Origin: Delphinapterus leucas
Lineage: Eukaryota > Chordata > Mammalia > Artiodactyla > Monodontidae
DNA length: 64,000 nucleotides
Direction of reading: 5' to 3'
Assembly (NCBI RefSeq): GCF_002288925.2
Contig: NW_022098062.1
Coordinates: forward strand, 6,560,308-6,624,307
Shown: positions 1-11,595 of the stretch, in pieces
Numbering within the stretch: position 1 is the stretch's first letter
Layout: each line of letters opens with the position of its first letter
Translations under genes and position numbers: made by a program
Notes under the pieces: generated by a model
What the model was told of the DNA's origin: nothing
Database searches by the model: none
The model's input: the letters and a program-made list of their open reading frames with translations, nothing else

Positions 1-184
1 ATTTTAATCAGTCTGTACCTTTACTTCTTTTCAGCCAATCCAGATGCTCAAGTATCAATATGGAAGGATAAAATAAATGAAAATGGACCCTTCTTTTTTC
101 TACCGTGCTGCCAAAGTAACATTTCCTAGAGCAAGTCTAAATAGATGAAAAACCCTCCATGGCTCCCCAAGCTCCCATGATAAA

Positions 185-335
185 AGCATTCATTCATTTA
201 CTCATTCATTAATTCAGCAAGTGTTTGTTGGTCCTACCAAGTGCCAGGCACTGTTCTAGATTCTGGAGATACATTAATGAATGAGTCAGGCAGAGCCCCT
301 GCCCTCAAGGAATTTATAGTCTAGCTCCGTCAAGC
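185..335 (-). repeat. L2 LINE 3'-end fragment, antisense
   Basis: The stretch reads as the reverse complement of an L2 3' end: a CATTCATT run, then GTGCCAGGCACTGTTCTAG, GGAGATACA and CCCTGCCCTCAAGGA. This is an ancient, inactive LINE relic in the intergenic DNA beyond ZW10. The family call rests on recall of the consensus; the ends are approximate. Confidence 0.75.
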
Positions 336-559
336 CAACAATTAGAGTGCAGTCTCTGATGGGGAAGAACAGGGTGTGGTGGGAGCACCTAACTTGCACC
401 CAGGGTGTCCTTAGCATGGCACGGAGGGTTCTTTCCAAGTTTACCCAACGTACTTTTCTAGCCTCATCTTTTTCCTCCCCTTAAGCCAATCACTAGTCCT
501 TCTTCGACAAAACCACAGCACCTGTGTTCATGCTGTCCCCTATTCCTGAAATACCCTTC

Positions 560-1090
560 CCCCTTTTACTAATTAATTATTTTAGTCCATCAGTCAGCCA
601 ATGTATATTTATTGAGAATGTTCTATGTGCCAGGCACTGTGCAAACACCAAAGATGCAATGCTGAGCAAAACCAGACACGATCCCTGCCTGGTTGGAGTT
701 TGCCGGTTAGTGGGAGGAGACCCACATGAATCAAAGGACCACAGAAAGTGCACAGTTACAGCTCTGAAGAAGTGCTATGAGAGGTACAAGGTGCTAATGA
801 GAGCATGTAACAGACGTATGACTGAGTCTGAAGACTCAGCAAAGACTTCTCCAAGGAAGGGGCGATTGGGCTGGGATCTGGGGGTGGCCAGAGGGCTCCA
901 AGCAAAGGCAACAGGTAAATTCCCTGTGGCAGGAGAGAGTGAGGTGCCCTCAAGGGACTGAAAGAAGCCAGAGTGGGTGAGTGAAGAGAAGAGATGAGCA
1001 GAGGCTGGAGCGGTGGGTAGGCCAGATTAGGCAGAGCCTTTAGAGCCAAGGTAAAGATCGGTCCTTATCCCCAGAGCAATGGCAATCATT
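560..1090 (-). repeat. L2 LINE fragment, antisense
   Basis: A second antisense L2 copy opens with TTTATTGAG and GTGCCAGGCACTGTGC. It continues through the more 5' L2 text as seen on the reverse strand, with GCTGGAGCGGTGGGTAGG and a GGCAGAGCCTTTAGAGCC tail. It overlaps a 145-residue open frame that is only a by-product of the repeat. It is diverged and non-coding. Confidence 0.65.
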
Positions 1091-1099
1091 TTTAAAAAG

Positions 1100-1370
1100 C
1101 AGCCCAGGGACATGATCAGCTTGCCACCATCCTTTAAGACCCAAGTCAAATGTTCCTCTACCTTCCCAACACCCCAGACAGTCCCCACCCTGGATCGCCC
1201 CTCTAGCAGCCCATGTACCATGCACACATGTGACATGTGAGGGTTACTCAGTGACAAGTCCTCAACATCAGGGACCCTGTCCTCTTCATCTTTGTCCTCA
1301 CAGCTGCACACGTGTCTAGCACATGGTAAGTACTCAGTAAAGATTTGTTGCGGCAATCAACCAATCAACA
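1100..1370 (+). repeat. L2 LINE 3' end, sense
   Basis: Sense-orientation L2 3' terminus. It contains AAGACCCAAGTCAAATGTTC, then CAGGGACCCTGTC and TAGCACATGGTAAGTACTCA. It lies tail to tail with the antisense L2 just before it, so two independent old insertions are likely. Confidence 0.7.
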
Positions 1371-1379
1371 TGTGTAGTT

Positions 1380-1960
1380 GTCAATTTTATTTCCTCCCCT
1401 CCACCGTTCTGCCCAGCCAGGAAAGTTCTACCCTACTGCCTTAGTTCAGACTCCTATGATCCCTCGCCTCCTAAGCAATCTCCCTGCCTCCCTTCTTTCC
1501 CCCTCACGATCCATCCTCCGAGTGGCTACCAGGTTTCCTTCCTAAACAAAGGTCAGACCAGACCACTCTGCTCCTTGCATAAGCCTTCACTGACTCCCCA
1601 TTGCCTGCAGGGTCAAATTCAAATTCTTTAGGCTAACCATTCAATGTACTTCATGATCTAATCTCAAGCTAATCTTTCTAGCCTCATGTTTCATTGCATC
1701 CTTCCTTCCCTGGACCCTATATTCCAACTACAATCAAAATCCTAGAATATTCCTTAAGCAGACCTCCACTCCCACCCCCATGTCTCTGCTTAGGCTGTGC
1801 TTCCCTCATGTTTTCATAATTGGAAAACTGCTGGTGCTTCAAGATATAGCTCAACTGCTAACCTATCACAAAGCTTCTCCTCTCATCCCCCAAATCCAAA
1901 ATTAATGGCTTCTTTTTTGTATAAATATAGTTATTCCTAGCACCAGGCCCAGTAACCAAC
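1380..1960 (+). repeat. L2 LINE fragment, sense
   Basis: The pyrimidine-rich text shows L2 3'-region signatures: ATCCATCCTCCGAGTGGC, CACTGACTCCCCATTGCCTG and a following AGGGTCAAATTCAAATTC. It is heavily diverged and no reading frame survives. Confidence 0.65.
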
Positions 1961-2999
1961 ACATCACAGTCCCATTCTTTCCCTGCTCTGCACTCTCCCT
2001 CATCAGCCACTAAGGCAGCCCTGAAGAGTGGGAAGGACAGGAAAGCAGCTCTCTCTCCCCATGTGGGATCCTGCATTCCTAGGAGGAAAGAGAAACAAAG
2101 CCACCCTTGTTCAAATCTTCAGACAAAAAAAAAATGACCCAACCCATATTCTAGGAAATGATTTCGAAGTCTACAAAGGCCCATCCATTGTTTCTGAACG
2201 ATTTCTCAAGCTCAGAAATAAAATACCAAGTTTGTAATTTACACACTATAAATAAAAGTGATCCCCCCCAAATTGCTCATTTTGTTTAGCAAAGATTTCT
2301 TTTTCACTTTGTTTAAAAGCCATTTAAAAAAAAAAGCCATTTACTTTGGGAGCTGTTCAAATTTATATCTGAAGACCTAAACTAAACCTAAATGCTCAGC
2401 TGAATATGGACTGTGAGAAGAATTCCCCACATGGTGAGTCAGTGCTGTCACTATTGGACACAAAGGGCATTTTTCATCTGCTTTAATTAAGACACAAAGG
2501 AGTAGCAAAAAATATCAATTATGTGGTTGATTAAAAGTACTTTCCTGAACATCTTCTCCAGGTCATCAATAACTAACACTTCAAATCAATGTTTAATGAC
2601 TGACATGACTGTAAAATCTCGTGCAGAGAAAATAAGTCACTCTCTCCATGTGCAACTTTCTTTGATACCCACTTTGGCACCCACTGGTCTTTTCTTTCTT
2701 CTCCAAGACTGGCTTTCATCAATTATCCAAAGCCCATCGATGGCTGACTGCAAGCAATGGGGGTGGGGCGCTGAGCAAAGTTCTCTGCTCTCTTGGAATT
2801 CACAGTCCAGCGCAGACACACACACGCAGAACAGAGTCAACAAAATGGCCCCTGTAATATGTCATATTGTACACCTGCAAAGTCAGATTTTTCTTTGTTT
2901 TTACATCATCGTGTGTGGAGACAGCTCCTTTGAAGTGTATTTTGTTCACATGACCACCCTGGGAGGTAAGCTAAGAAGGGACTTCTATCTCCATTTTTT
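1961..2999. other. Unassigned intergenic DNA
   Basis: No gene, RNA or repeat was recognised here. There are short A-runs and one 165-codon open frame at 2521-3018 with no recognisable domain. That frame runs into the T-rich end of the next L1, which argues against a real gene. Confidence 0.5.
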
Positions 3000-3830
3000 T
3001 TTGTTGTTATATTTTTAAGTAATTTTTATTGGAGTATAGTTGCTTTACAATGTTGTGTTAGTTTCTACTATACAGCAAAGTGAATCAGCTATCTGTATAC
3101 ACATATCCCCCCCTTCTTTGGTTTTCCTTCCCGTTTAGGTCACTGCAGAGCATCGAGTAGAGTTCCTTGCACTATACAGTATGTTCTCATTAGTTATCTA
3201 TTTTATACATAGTGTCAATAATGTATATATGTCAATCCCAATCTCCCAATTCATCTCCCCCTACTTTCCCCCTTGGTATCCATATCTTTGTTCTCTATAT
3301 CTGTGTCTCTATTTCTGCTTTGCTAATAAGATCATCTATACCATTTTTCTAGATTCCTCATATATGCGTTAATATACGATATTTTTCTTTTTCTGACTTA
3401 CTTCACTCTGTATGACAGTCTCTAGGTCCATCCACGTCTCTACAAATGACCCAATTTCGTTCCTTTTTATGGCTGAGTAATATTCCATTGTATATATGTG
3501 CCACATCTTCCTTATCCATTCATCTGTTGATGGACACTTAGGTTGCTTCCATGACCTGGCTATTGTAAATAGTGCTGCAATGAACATTGTGGTCCATGAC
3601 TCTTTTTGAATTATGGTTTTCTCAGGGTGTATGCCCAGTAGTGGGATTGCTGGGTCATATGGTAATTCTATTTTTAGTTTTTTAAGGAACCTCCATACTG
3701 TTCTCCATAGTATCTGCATCAATTTACATTCCCACCAACAGTGCAAGAGGGTTCCCTTTTCTCCACACCATCTCCAGCATTTATTGTTTGTAGATTTTTT
3801 TGATTATGGCCATTCTGACCACTTCAAGGT
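3000..3830 (-). mobile_element. 5'-truncated L1, antisense
   Basis: The left edge is T-rich (the L1 A-tail in reverse) and is followed by GGAGTATAGTTGCTTTACAA, an artiodactyl/cetacean L1 3' UTR signature. The minus strand at 3369-3746 reads the end of L1 ORF2: a [10 protein letters not shown] motif, [12 protein letters not shown] and the terminal KMWHIYTMEYYSAIKRNE block. The copy is truncated to its last 0.8 kb. No clear target-site duplication was seen. Confidence 0.88.
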
Positions 3831-4616
3831 CACGCTGGTGGGCCAAGTGACGGGGGCACAGGTAAGCCAGAATCTTATGACTTTAGATCCAGAGCTCTCT
3901 CCCCCCTCTCCAGGGCTGCCTCCCACAGACCTGGAAAGACCACAGAGAGACTGACAACATCAGTGCCCTTGGAGTAAGAGGCAGGTCTAGGGCTGGGGTT
4001 TAGGTGGGGGAGACAGGAAGAGGCTTGAAGAATTTGGCCAGCTTGGACAGGCAGGGTGGAAGCAGCTGACAAATCCAGTTGAAGGGGATTTTCAGAAACC
4101 TTTTAAATTATGGAAGAGAACGGACTTGCTATGTGGCAAGATGAGGAAAGAGGCAGATGAAAATGCAAGGCCTTGACTTTGCCTGTGGTTCCCATATACT
4201 TTTAAAAGATACATCCAGGGTAGGAAATTCCAAATGCCAGTTCATCTTCCCTCTCTTTTCCTGCCAGAACAGGAGTGAAGTTCTTAGGGCTTGGAGCTGC
4301 ATCAGGGATGCCTGGGATCAACAACGAGCTCTGCCAGTCTCATCTCTGATCTCTGCCAGTTCATGAGCCAGAGTTATGAAGCAGCTGTCCCACTAACTTG
4401 GCTAATTAAATTAGAGCCCGCTGAATGCTTTATTGACCTCAAGCTCACTCCAGTGAGCAGGCCCACTTGGAAGGTGATGATGTTCATGGCTGTTGGTTAA
4501 CAGATTAAATAGAATGGTCACAGACAATAAAGAGCGATAGGAAAAGTCACCTCACTGTAAACAAAGCATCTAAAAAGCAGCAGCTATAGTGTGACCTGTA
4601 GGTGATTTATCTGATG
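3831..4616. other. Unassigned intergenic DNA
   Basis: Between an L1 and an MLT1 LTR. No coding feature, structured RNA or known repeat was recognised. Confidence 0.5.
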
Positions 4617-5022
4617 TTATGGGTTGAATTGTACAACCCCCCCCGCAAATAAAAATACTTCAAATGTTGAAATCCTAACCCCAGTGCCTCAGACCGTGAA
4701 CTTATTTGGAGACACTGTCTTTATACAGGTAACCAAGTTAAAATAAGGTCATTAGGATGGGCCCTGATCCAATATGACTAGTGTCTGTAAAAGTGGGGGA
4801 ATCTTGGACAGAGGGAAGACAATATGAGAGACATGGAGAGAAGATGGCCAAGGAGAGAGACCTGGAACAGATCTTTCCCTCACAGCCCTCAGAAGGTAGC
4901 AATTCTGCCAACACCTTGATTTTAGATTTCTTGCCTCCAGAACTATGAGATGATACATTTCTGTTATTTAAGCCACCAAATTTCTGGTGCTTTGTTATAG
5001 CAGCCCTCACCAACTAATATAT
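4617..5022 (+). mobile_element. MLT1-type LTR (ERVL-MaLR), solo
   Basis: Hallmarks in order are GGGTTGAATTGT, ATGTTGAAATCCTAACCCC, CAATATGACTAGTGTC, CCAACACCTTGATTTTAG, GCCTCCAGAACTATGAGA and a final CAGCCCTCACCAACTAATA. These match the MaLR LTR plan. No internal region or partner LTR was seen, so it is a solo LTR. It is an old, non-coding relic. Confidence 0.8.
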
Positions 5023-5084
5023 CTGGGGACATATGAGAGCCAGAAAGACCTCTGGGTGAGAAGGAAGTTGCATGAGAACAATGA

Positions 5085-5262
5085 AAAGAGCATCAGCTCT
5101 GGAATCAAACAAACTCGGGTTGGAACCCTGACTTTGTATTACCCACTGTGTGTCCTTGGGCATGACACTTAACCTCTCTGTGCCTTGATTCCTCATCTGT
5201 AAAATCAGGACAGTAGTATCTTTCTCAAAGGAGTGTTCTTAGGATTAAATGTGAAAACGTAG
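5085..5262 (+). repeat. MIR SINE
   Basis: A MIR in sense orientation. GGAATCAAACAAACTCGGGTT is followed by GTGTCCTTGGGCATGACACTT, then AACCTCTCTGTGCC, CTCATCTGTAAAAT and AGGATTAAATG. This is a tRNA-derived SINE shared by all mammals. Confidence 0.88.
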
Positions 5263-5896
5263 TCTTTGGCCTCTACAGATCTAGGTCGCACATGGCCCCT
5301 CAGCAACTAGGTGCAGTCACCAGCATAAATTCTGACCAGCTAACAACAAAGATGATAATGGATATGAGTCACTTATATAAAATAACTACAAAGTGGACAA
5401 GAGCCTGATATTACCACACCCTCTATGGGATTCTGTGAACATTATGATGAATGCTTCCCTTCTCTGTTTTTTCTGCCCCGCTATATTTATCACACACTTG
5501 CTCTCTCTCCCTCTCTCTCTGACTGGAGACTTCAGATTTATGCTCAGAAGTCCCTCTCCTTCACTTATCCTGCCAGACTTGGGCCAGAGGAGAGAGTTCA
5601 TTCAGCAGCCCCCAGGGCCTGCCTCTCACCACTTCACTCTTGAGTTCACTCCTGCAGACAGCCAATAGATTTTGAGAAAAAGAATGCATTTTGATTTGCC
5701 TTTTCAGTGGCCTGGTTTTAGAAAAAATAAAAAGCTTGTTACTTAAACCCTTCCACCTCCACCCCAAAATAATAATCATCATAACAAAACCAAATGGAAA
5801 ACCACTTCCAGTAACAATAAGGTCATATATTAGTAAAGCCCTATTTGTCCAGATTTCTTGGGAGATTGGCTGTTTGGTTAACTGCCCATTCTATTT
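5263..5896. other. Unassigned intergenic DNA
   Basis: Includes a CT-rich patch near 5500-5522. No gene or known repeat was recognised. It ends at the target site of the next L1. Confidence 0.5.
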
Positions 5897-5992
5897 AAAA
5901 GTTATCCTGGAGAGGGCAGACAGCAGAAACAAGAAGAACTACAATCCTGCAGCCTGTGGAATAAAAACCACTTTCACAGAAATATAGACAAG

Positions 5993-6748
5993 ATGAAAAG
6001 GCAGAGGGCTATGTACCAGATGAAGGGACAAGATAAACTCCCAAAAAACAACTAAATGAAGTGGAGATAGGCAACCTTCCAGAAAAAGAATCCAGAATAA
6101 TAATAGTGAAGATGATGCAGGACCTCGGAAAAAAATAGAGGCAAAGATCGAGAAGATGCAAGAAATGTTTAACAAAGACCTAGAAGAATTAAAGAACAAA
6201 TAAACAGAGATGAACAATACAATAACTGAAATGAAAATTACACTAGAAGGAATCAATAGCAGAATAACTGAGGCAGAAGAACGGATAAGTGACCTGGAAG
6301 ACAGAATGGTGGAATTCACTGCTGCTGAACAGAATAAAGAAAAAAGAATGAAAAGAAATGTAGACAGCCTAAGAGACCTCTGGGACAACATGAAACACAA
6401 CAACATTCACATTATAGGGGTCCCAGAAGGAGAAGAGAGAGAGAAAGGACCAGAGAAAATATTTGAAGAGATTATAGTCAGAAACTTCCCTAACATGGGA
6501 AAGGAAATAGCCATCCAAGTACAGGAAGCACAGAGAGTCCCATACAGGATAAACCCAAGGAGAAGCATGCCAAGGCGCATAGTAATCAAATTGGCAAAAA
6601 TTAAAGACAAAGAAAAATTATTAAAAGCAGCAAGGGAAAAACAACAAATAACATACAAGGGAACTCCCATAAGGTTAACAGCTGATTGCTCAGCAGAAAC
6701 TCTACAAGCCAGAAGGGAGTGGCATGATATACTTAAAGTGATGAAAGG
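5993..6748 (+). pseudogene. L1 ORF1 remnant
   Basis: The ATG at 5993 starts the L1 ORF1 protein, an RNA-binding nucleic-acid chaperone. The coiled-coil region is visible (ITEAEERISDLEDRM) and is followed by the RRM-type region (IIGVPEGEE, with PRRIVIKLAKIKDKEKLLKA further on). The frame breaks early: one A/G base is missing near 6046, giving a stop at about 6053, and a CAA-to-TAA-type change makes a stop at about 6199. A readable frame resumes at 6210. The C-terminal part is lost in the N run. The frame calls compare it with the L1 consensus from memory. Confidence 0.85.
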
Positions 6749-7148
6749 NNNNNNNNNNNNNNNNNNNNNNNNNNNNNNNNNNNNNNNNNNNNNNNNNNNN
6801 NNNNNNNNNNNNNNNNNNNNNNNNNNNNNNNNNNNNNNNNNNNNNNNNNNNNNNNNNNNNNNNNNNNNNNNNNNNNNNNNNNNNNNNNNNNNNNNNNNNN
6901 NNNNNNNNNNNNNNNNNNNNNNNNNNNNNNNNNNNNNNNNNNNNNNNNNNNNNNNNNNNNNNNNNNNNNNNNNNNNNNNNNNNNNNNNNNNNNNNNNNNN
7001 NNNNNNNNNNNNNNNNNNNNNNNNNNNNNNNNNNNNNNNNNNNNNNNNNNNNNNNNNNNNNNNNNNNNNNNNNNNNNNNNNNNNNNNNNNNNNNNNNNNN
7101 NNNNNNNNNNNNNNNNNNNNNNNNNNNNNNNNNNNNNNNNNNNNNNNN
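6749..7148. other. Assembly gap (400 N)
   Basis: Exactly 400 unknown bases sit inside the L1. The left flank is mid ORF1 and the right flank is already in the ORF2 reverse transcriptase. In a complete L1 these points would be roughly 2 kb apart, so the gap length is probably arbitrary or the copy has an internal deletion. Confidence 0.99.
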
Positions 7149-9395
7149 ACAAAAAAAGAAAATTACAGACCAGTATCACTGATGAATATAGATGCAAAAA
7201 TCCTCAACAAAATACTAGCAAACAGAATCCAACGACACATTAAAAGGATCACACACCATGATCAAGTGGGATTTATCCCAGGGATGCAAGGATTCTCCAA
7301 TATACACAAATCAATCAATGTGATACACCATATTAACAAATTGAAAAATAAAAACCATATGATCATCTCAATAGATGCAGAAAAAGCTTTTGACAAAATT
7401 CAACACCCATTTATGATAAAAACTCTCCAGAAAGTGGGCATAGAGGGAACCTACCTCAAAATAATAAAGGCCATATACAACAAACCCACAGAAAACATCA
7501 TTCTCAATGGTGAAAAAGTGAAAGCATTTCCTCTAAGATCAGGAAGAAGACAGGATGTCCACTCTCACCACTATTATTCAACATAGTTTTGGAAGTTTTA
7601 GCCACAGCAATCAGAGAAGAAAAAGAAATACAAGGAATACAAATTGGAAAAGAAAAAGTAAAACTGTCACTGTTTGCAGATGACATGATACTCTACATAG
7701 AGAATCCTAAAGATGCTACCAGAAAACTACTAGAGCTAATCAATGAATGCGGTAAAGTTGCAGGATACAAAATTAATGCACAGAAATCTCTTGCATTCCT
7801 ATACACTAATGATGAAAAATCTGAAAGAGAAATTAGGGAAACACTCCCATTTACCATTGCAACAAAATGAATAAAATACCTAGGAATAAACCTACCTAGG
7901 GAGACAAAAGCCCTGTATGCAGAAAACTATGACACTGATGAAAGAAATTAAAGATGATACCAACAGACGGAGAGATATACCATGTACTTGGATTGGAAGA
8001 GTCAATATTGTGAAAATGACTATACTACCCAAAGCAATCTACAGATTCAATGCAATCCCTATCAAGTTACCAATGGCATTTTTTGTGGAGCTAGAACAAA
8101 AAATCTTAAAATTTGTATGGAGACAAAAAAGACCCCGAATAGCCAAAGCAGTCTTGAGGGAAGAAAACGGAGCTGGAGGAATCAGACTCCCTGACTTCAG
8201 ACTATACTACAAAGCTACAGTGATCAAGACAATATGGTACTGGCACAAAAACAGAAACATAGATCAATGGAACAAGATAGAAAGCCCAGAGATAAACCCA
8301 CGCACCTATGGTCAACTAATCAATGACAAAGGAGGCAAGGATATACAGTGGAGAAAAGACAGTCTCTTCAATAAGTGGTGCTGGGAAAACTGGACAGCTA
8401 CATATAAAAGAATGAAATTAGAACACTCCCTAACACAATACACAAAAATAAACTCAAAATGTATTCGAGACCTAAATGTAAGACCAGACACTATAAAACT
8501 CTTAGAGGAAAACATAGGAAGATCACTCTTTGACATAAATCACAGCAAGATCTTTTTTGATCCACCTCCAAGAGTAATGAAAATAAAAACAAAAGTAAAC
8601 AAATGGGACTTAATGAAACTTCAAAGCTTTTGCACAGCAAAGGAAACCATAAACAAGATGAAAAGACAGCCCTCAGAATGGGAGAAAATATTTGCAAACG
8701 AATCAACGGACAAAGGATTAATCTCCAAAATATATAAGCAACTCATGCAGCTCAATATTAAAAAAACAAACAACCTAATCAAAACATGGGCAGAAGACCT
8801 CAATAGATGTTTCTCCACAGAAGACATACAGGTGACCAAGAAGCACATGAAAAGCTTCTCAACATCACTAATTATTAGAGAAATGCAAATCAAAACTACA
8901 ATGAGGTATCAGCTCATACCAGTTAGAATGGGCATCATCAGAAAATCTACAAACAGCAAATGCTGGAGAGCATGCGGAGAAAAGGGAACCCTCTTGCACT
9001 GTTGGTGGGAATGTAAATTGATACAACCACTACGGAGAACAGTATGGAGGTTCCTTAAAAAACTTAAAATAGAACTACCATACGACCCAGCAATCCCACT
9101 ACTGGGCATATACCCAGAGAAAATCTTAATTCAAAAAGACACATGCACCCCAATGTTCATTGCAGCACTATTTGCAATAGCCAGGTCATGGAAGCAACCT
9201 AAATGCCCATCGAGAGACAAATGGATAAAGAAGATGTGGTACATATATACAGTGGAATATTACCCAGCCATAAAAAGGAAAGAAAATGGGTCATTTGTTT
9301 GGACGTGGTTGGATCTAGAGTCTGTCCTACAGAGTGAAGTAAGTCAGAAAGAGAAAAACAAATATCGTATATTAAAGCATATATGTGGAACGTAG
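7149..9395 (+). pseudogene. L1 ORF2 remnant (reverse transcriptase to C-terminus)
   Basis: ORF2 text resumes at the reverse transcriptase: [20 protein letters not shown], then the [12 protein letters not shown] motif. The catalytic FADD box ([10 protein letters not shown]) is intact near 7670. The cysteine-rich C-terminal region ends in the usual [14 protein letters not shown] tail at 9395. Breaks are a frameshift near 7545, a TGA at 7868-7870 and a frameshift near 7930, so the frame is in three pieces. The endonuclease domain would lie in or beyond the gap. Confidence 0.9.
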
Positions 9396-9634
9396 AAAAA
9401 TGGTACACATTAACCAGTTTGCAGGGCAGAAATAGAGACACAGATGTAGAGAACAAACATGTGGACACCAAGCGGGGAAAGTGGCGGGGGGTGGGGGGTG
9501 GTGGTGTGATGAATTGGGTGATTGGGATCGACATGTATACTCTGATGTGTATAAAATTGATGACTAATAAGAACCTGCTGTATAAAAAAATAAATAAAAA
9601 TTTAAAAAATAATAAAAAAATAAAAGTTATCCTG

Positions 9635-11250
9635 TCGCAGCTGAAGACCAACTTCCAGAGAATTAGAATGTAAATCAAATATGCTAAATTCCAAGTGCAC
9701 TGGGATGGTTGGCTCTTTCCTGTTTCAGAAGCCTTGCAGAATTTGGCAGTGTTTCAGGGACACTGTCAGGCCTTCAGTTAGTGCTGAAGAGTCCTGATAA
9801 CAAGAACTGTATCTCCAGGTGGTATAAATTCTAAGCAAACAGGCTTTTATACATGTACAAAAATACAAATATCCACGCACAGCCAAGGGAAGAACCTCTC
9901 CTGGGACCAAAATCAAACATTTCCAAAGTTAGAGATCTCATGGGCTCCTTACAAGGACACTCCAGCTCACGCCACAAAGATGCCCCACTTCTCTCTTCAT
10001 TTGGGCCACATTGTCACACATTGTGTAGGGCTGAATTCAAACCAATCCATAATTATTTATTAAGTTTACTCTGTCCAAGAAAAGCATTCGACACCATTCC
10101 TACCCTCAAAAAGCTGCAATTTAGTTAGAGAACCACCTACATAATTAAACTCTAAATTGAGTGCACTGAGCTTGAAGCACTAAACACTAGAGTTAACATG
10201 TTAACACAGATCATTCATCTGTGCCAGGCCCTATGCTATGTGTTTTACATAAATTATGTCACAGAACTAAGTAAATGTGGACTTGGATATGAATCCCAGG
10301 TCTGTGTGACTCCACAGCCCACACTGGCACTTCACCCCCCAACCCTGCCTCCTCTGCCTTTCCTCTTATCCAAGTCTCGGTCGACCAGCTGGCTGCCACA
10401 AAGATCCTCCAAACGATCAGAGCTCGCTCTTCCCTTCCCTTTTCATCCCCACATACTCACCCATAGCTCCTACTACTCTTTTCCCAGAAAAGCAAACCAA
10501 AAAAGCAGAGAACCAAGATTAGGGGCTTCTCAGGAGCCCCTTTCTTATACTCTGAAGCAAACTCCAAGGGGAAATATACTTCAGTGCAAATCAAAAAAGG
10601 TTTTTACTGTTTTTGCTTCATGGAAGAATAACATTACTTTCTTAATGAGACCGTGACTTTATAAAAAAGTTAGTTGTCATATAGGTCTGCTTCTCCTCTA
10701 AATGAGCTACTCTTTGCTTCTTACTGATTTGCGGGCGGAAATTAACAAAAAACAAAACCAGAAAGATTTTATTGAGTTCTCAGGGAATCTCAAGTTCAAT
10801 TCTCATAGGTTAATAAAGTGAATGCTAAACAACCAGGCACCTGGAGTAAAGAGAAACAGAAAATTCGAAATAATGCTCCACGTGCACGTACTATGGCAAC
10901 ACCCAGCCAGATGGAAGAGCTGGCTGATATTTTTTTTTAATAAATAAGGAGTTGACACAGGGATATAGGGGATTTCAGCTTTCCATAAGTCTACTAGAGG
11001 TCCCACTCTGCTAAAAACCAGAATGTCCCATGAGTTTTTTAATTGCCTTGCTAATAATCGCTTTTCAGAAAGCCAAAGAAGCAAAGAGGGGAATTTTTTA
11101 TCCAAAACATCAGTTAGAGAATGACTGCAAATTTCACAACAGGCAAGGAAGAAATGATTTGGCCTAGGCACAGGCCCTGGCTTTAGGAAAGCATATTTCA
11201 AAGAGCACCAAAAAATGCCAGAAATAATCTCACGGCCACAGACTCTAAAA
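9635..11250. other. Intergenic DNA with weak MIR/L2-like patches
   Basis: Mostly unassigned. Around 10040-10190 an L2/MIR-like antisense patch can be suspected (TTTATTAAG, CCTACCCTCAAAAAGCT). Around 10205-10345 a MIR-like antisense patch is suspected (GTGCCAGGCCCTATGCTA, then GAATCCCAGGTCTGTGTGACTCC). No gene was recognised. Confidence 0.45.
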
Positions 11251-11262
11251 GAAAGACATCAT

Positions 11263-11576
11263 CTAGCACTTATATGTGGAATCTAAAAATATAATACAAA
11301 TCAACTTATTTACAAAACAGAAACAAACTCACAGACATAGAAAACAAACACATGGTTACCAAAGAGGAAAAGGGAAGGGGAGGGATTAAATTAGGAGTAT
11401 GGGATTAATAGATACACACCACTATATGTAAAACAGATAAACAACAGGGATTTACTGTATAGCACAGGGAACTAAATTAAATATCTTATAATAACCCATA
11501 ATGGAAAAGAATCTGAAGCTGTACACCTGAAACAAACACAATATTGTATATCAACTAGAGCTTAATAAATAAAATA
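11263..11576 (+). mobile_element. Short L1 3'-end insertion
   Basis: Typical L1 tail text: ATATGTGGAATCTAAAAA, CACATGGTTACCAAAGAGG, AAACAGATAAACAACAGGGA, TATAGCACAGGGAACTA, and an AATAAATAAAATAAAAA tail. It is flanked by AAAGACATCAT at 11252-11262 and again next to the tail at 11579-11588, so it is a strongly 5'-truncated insertion of about 0.3 kb. Confidence 0.88.
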
Positions 11577-11595
11577 AAAAGACATCATACTCTAC

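Larger units (their letters stand above)
5910..9621 (+). mobile_element. L1 retrotransposon flanked by target-site duplications
   Basis: A young-looking L1 bounded by identical copies of AAAAGTTATCCTG at 5897-5909 and 9622-9634. It starts just upstream of ORF1, so the promoter-bearing 5' UTR is mostly missing. It carries an ORF1 remnant, a 400-N gap, an ORF2 remnant from the reverse-transcriptase domain on, a 3' UTR with a G-rich tract near 9480-9505, and an A-rich tail. Both frames carry disabling changes, so it cannot be autonomous. Confidence 0.93.

Noticed and set aside
4617..5022. Possible provirus
   Set aside because: Only one MaLR-type LTR is present, with no internal viral genes or second LTR.
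7917..9395. A 492-codon open frame as a host gene
   Set aside because: It is the C-terminal part of L1 ORF2, inside an element with clear duplications.
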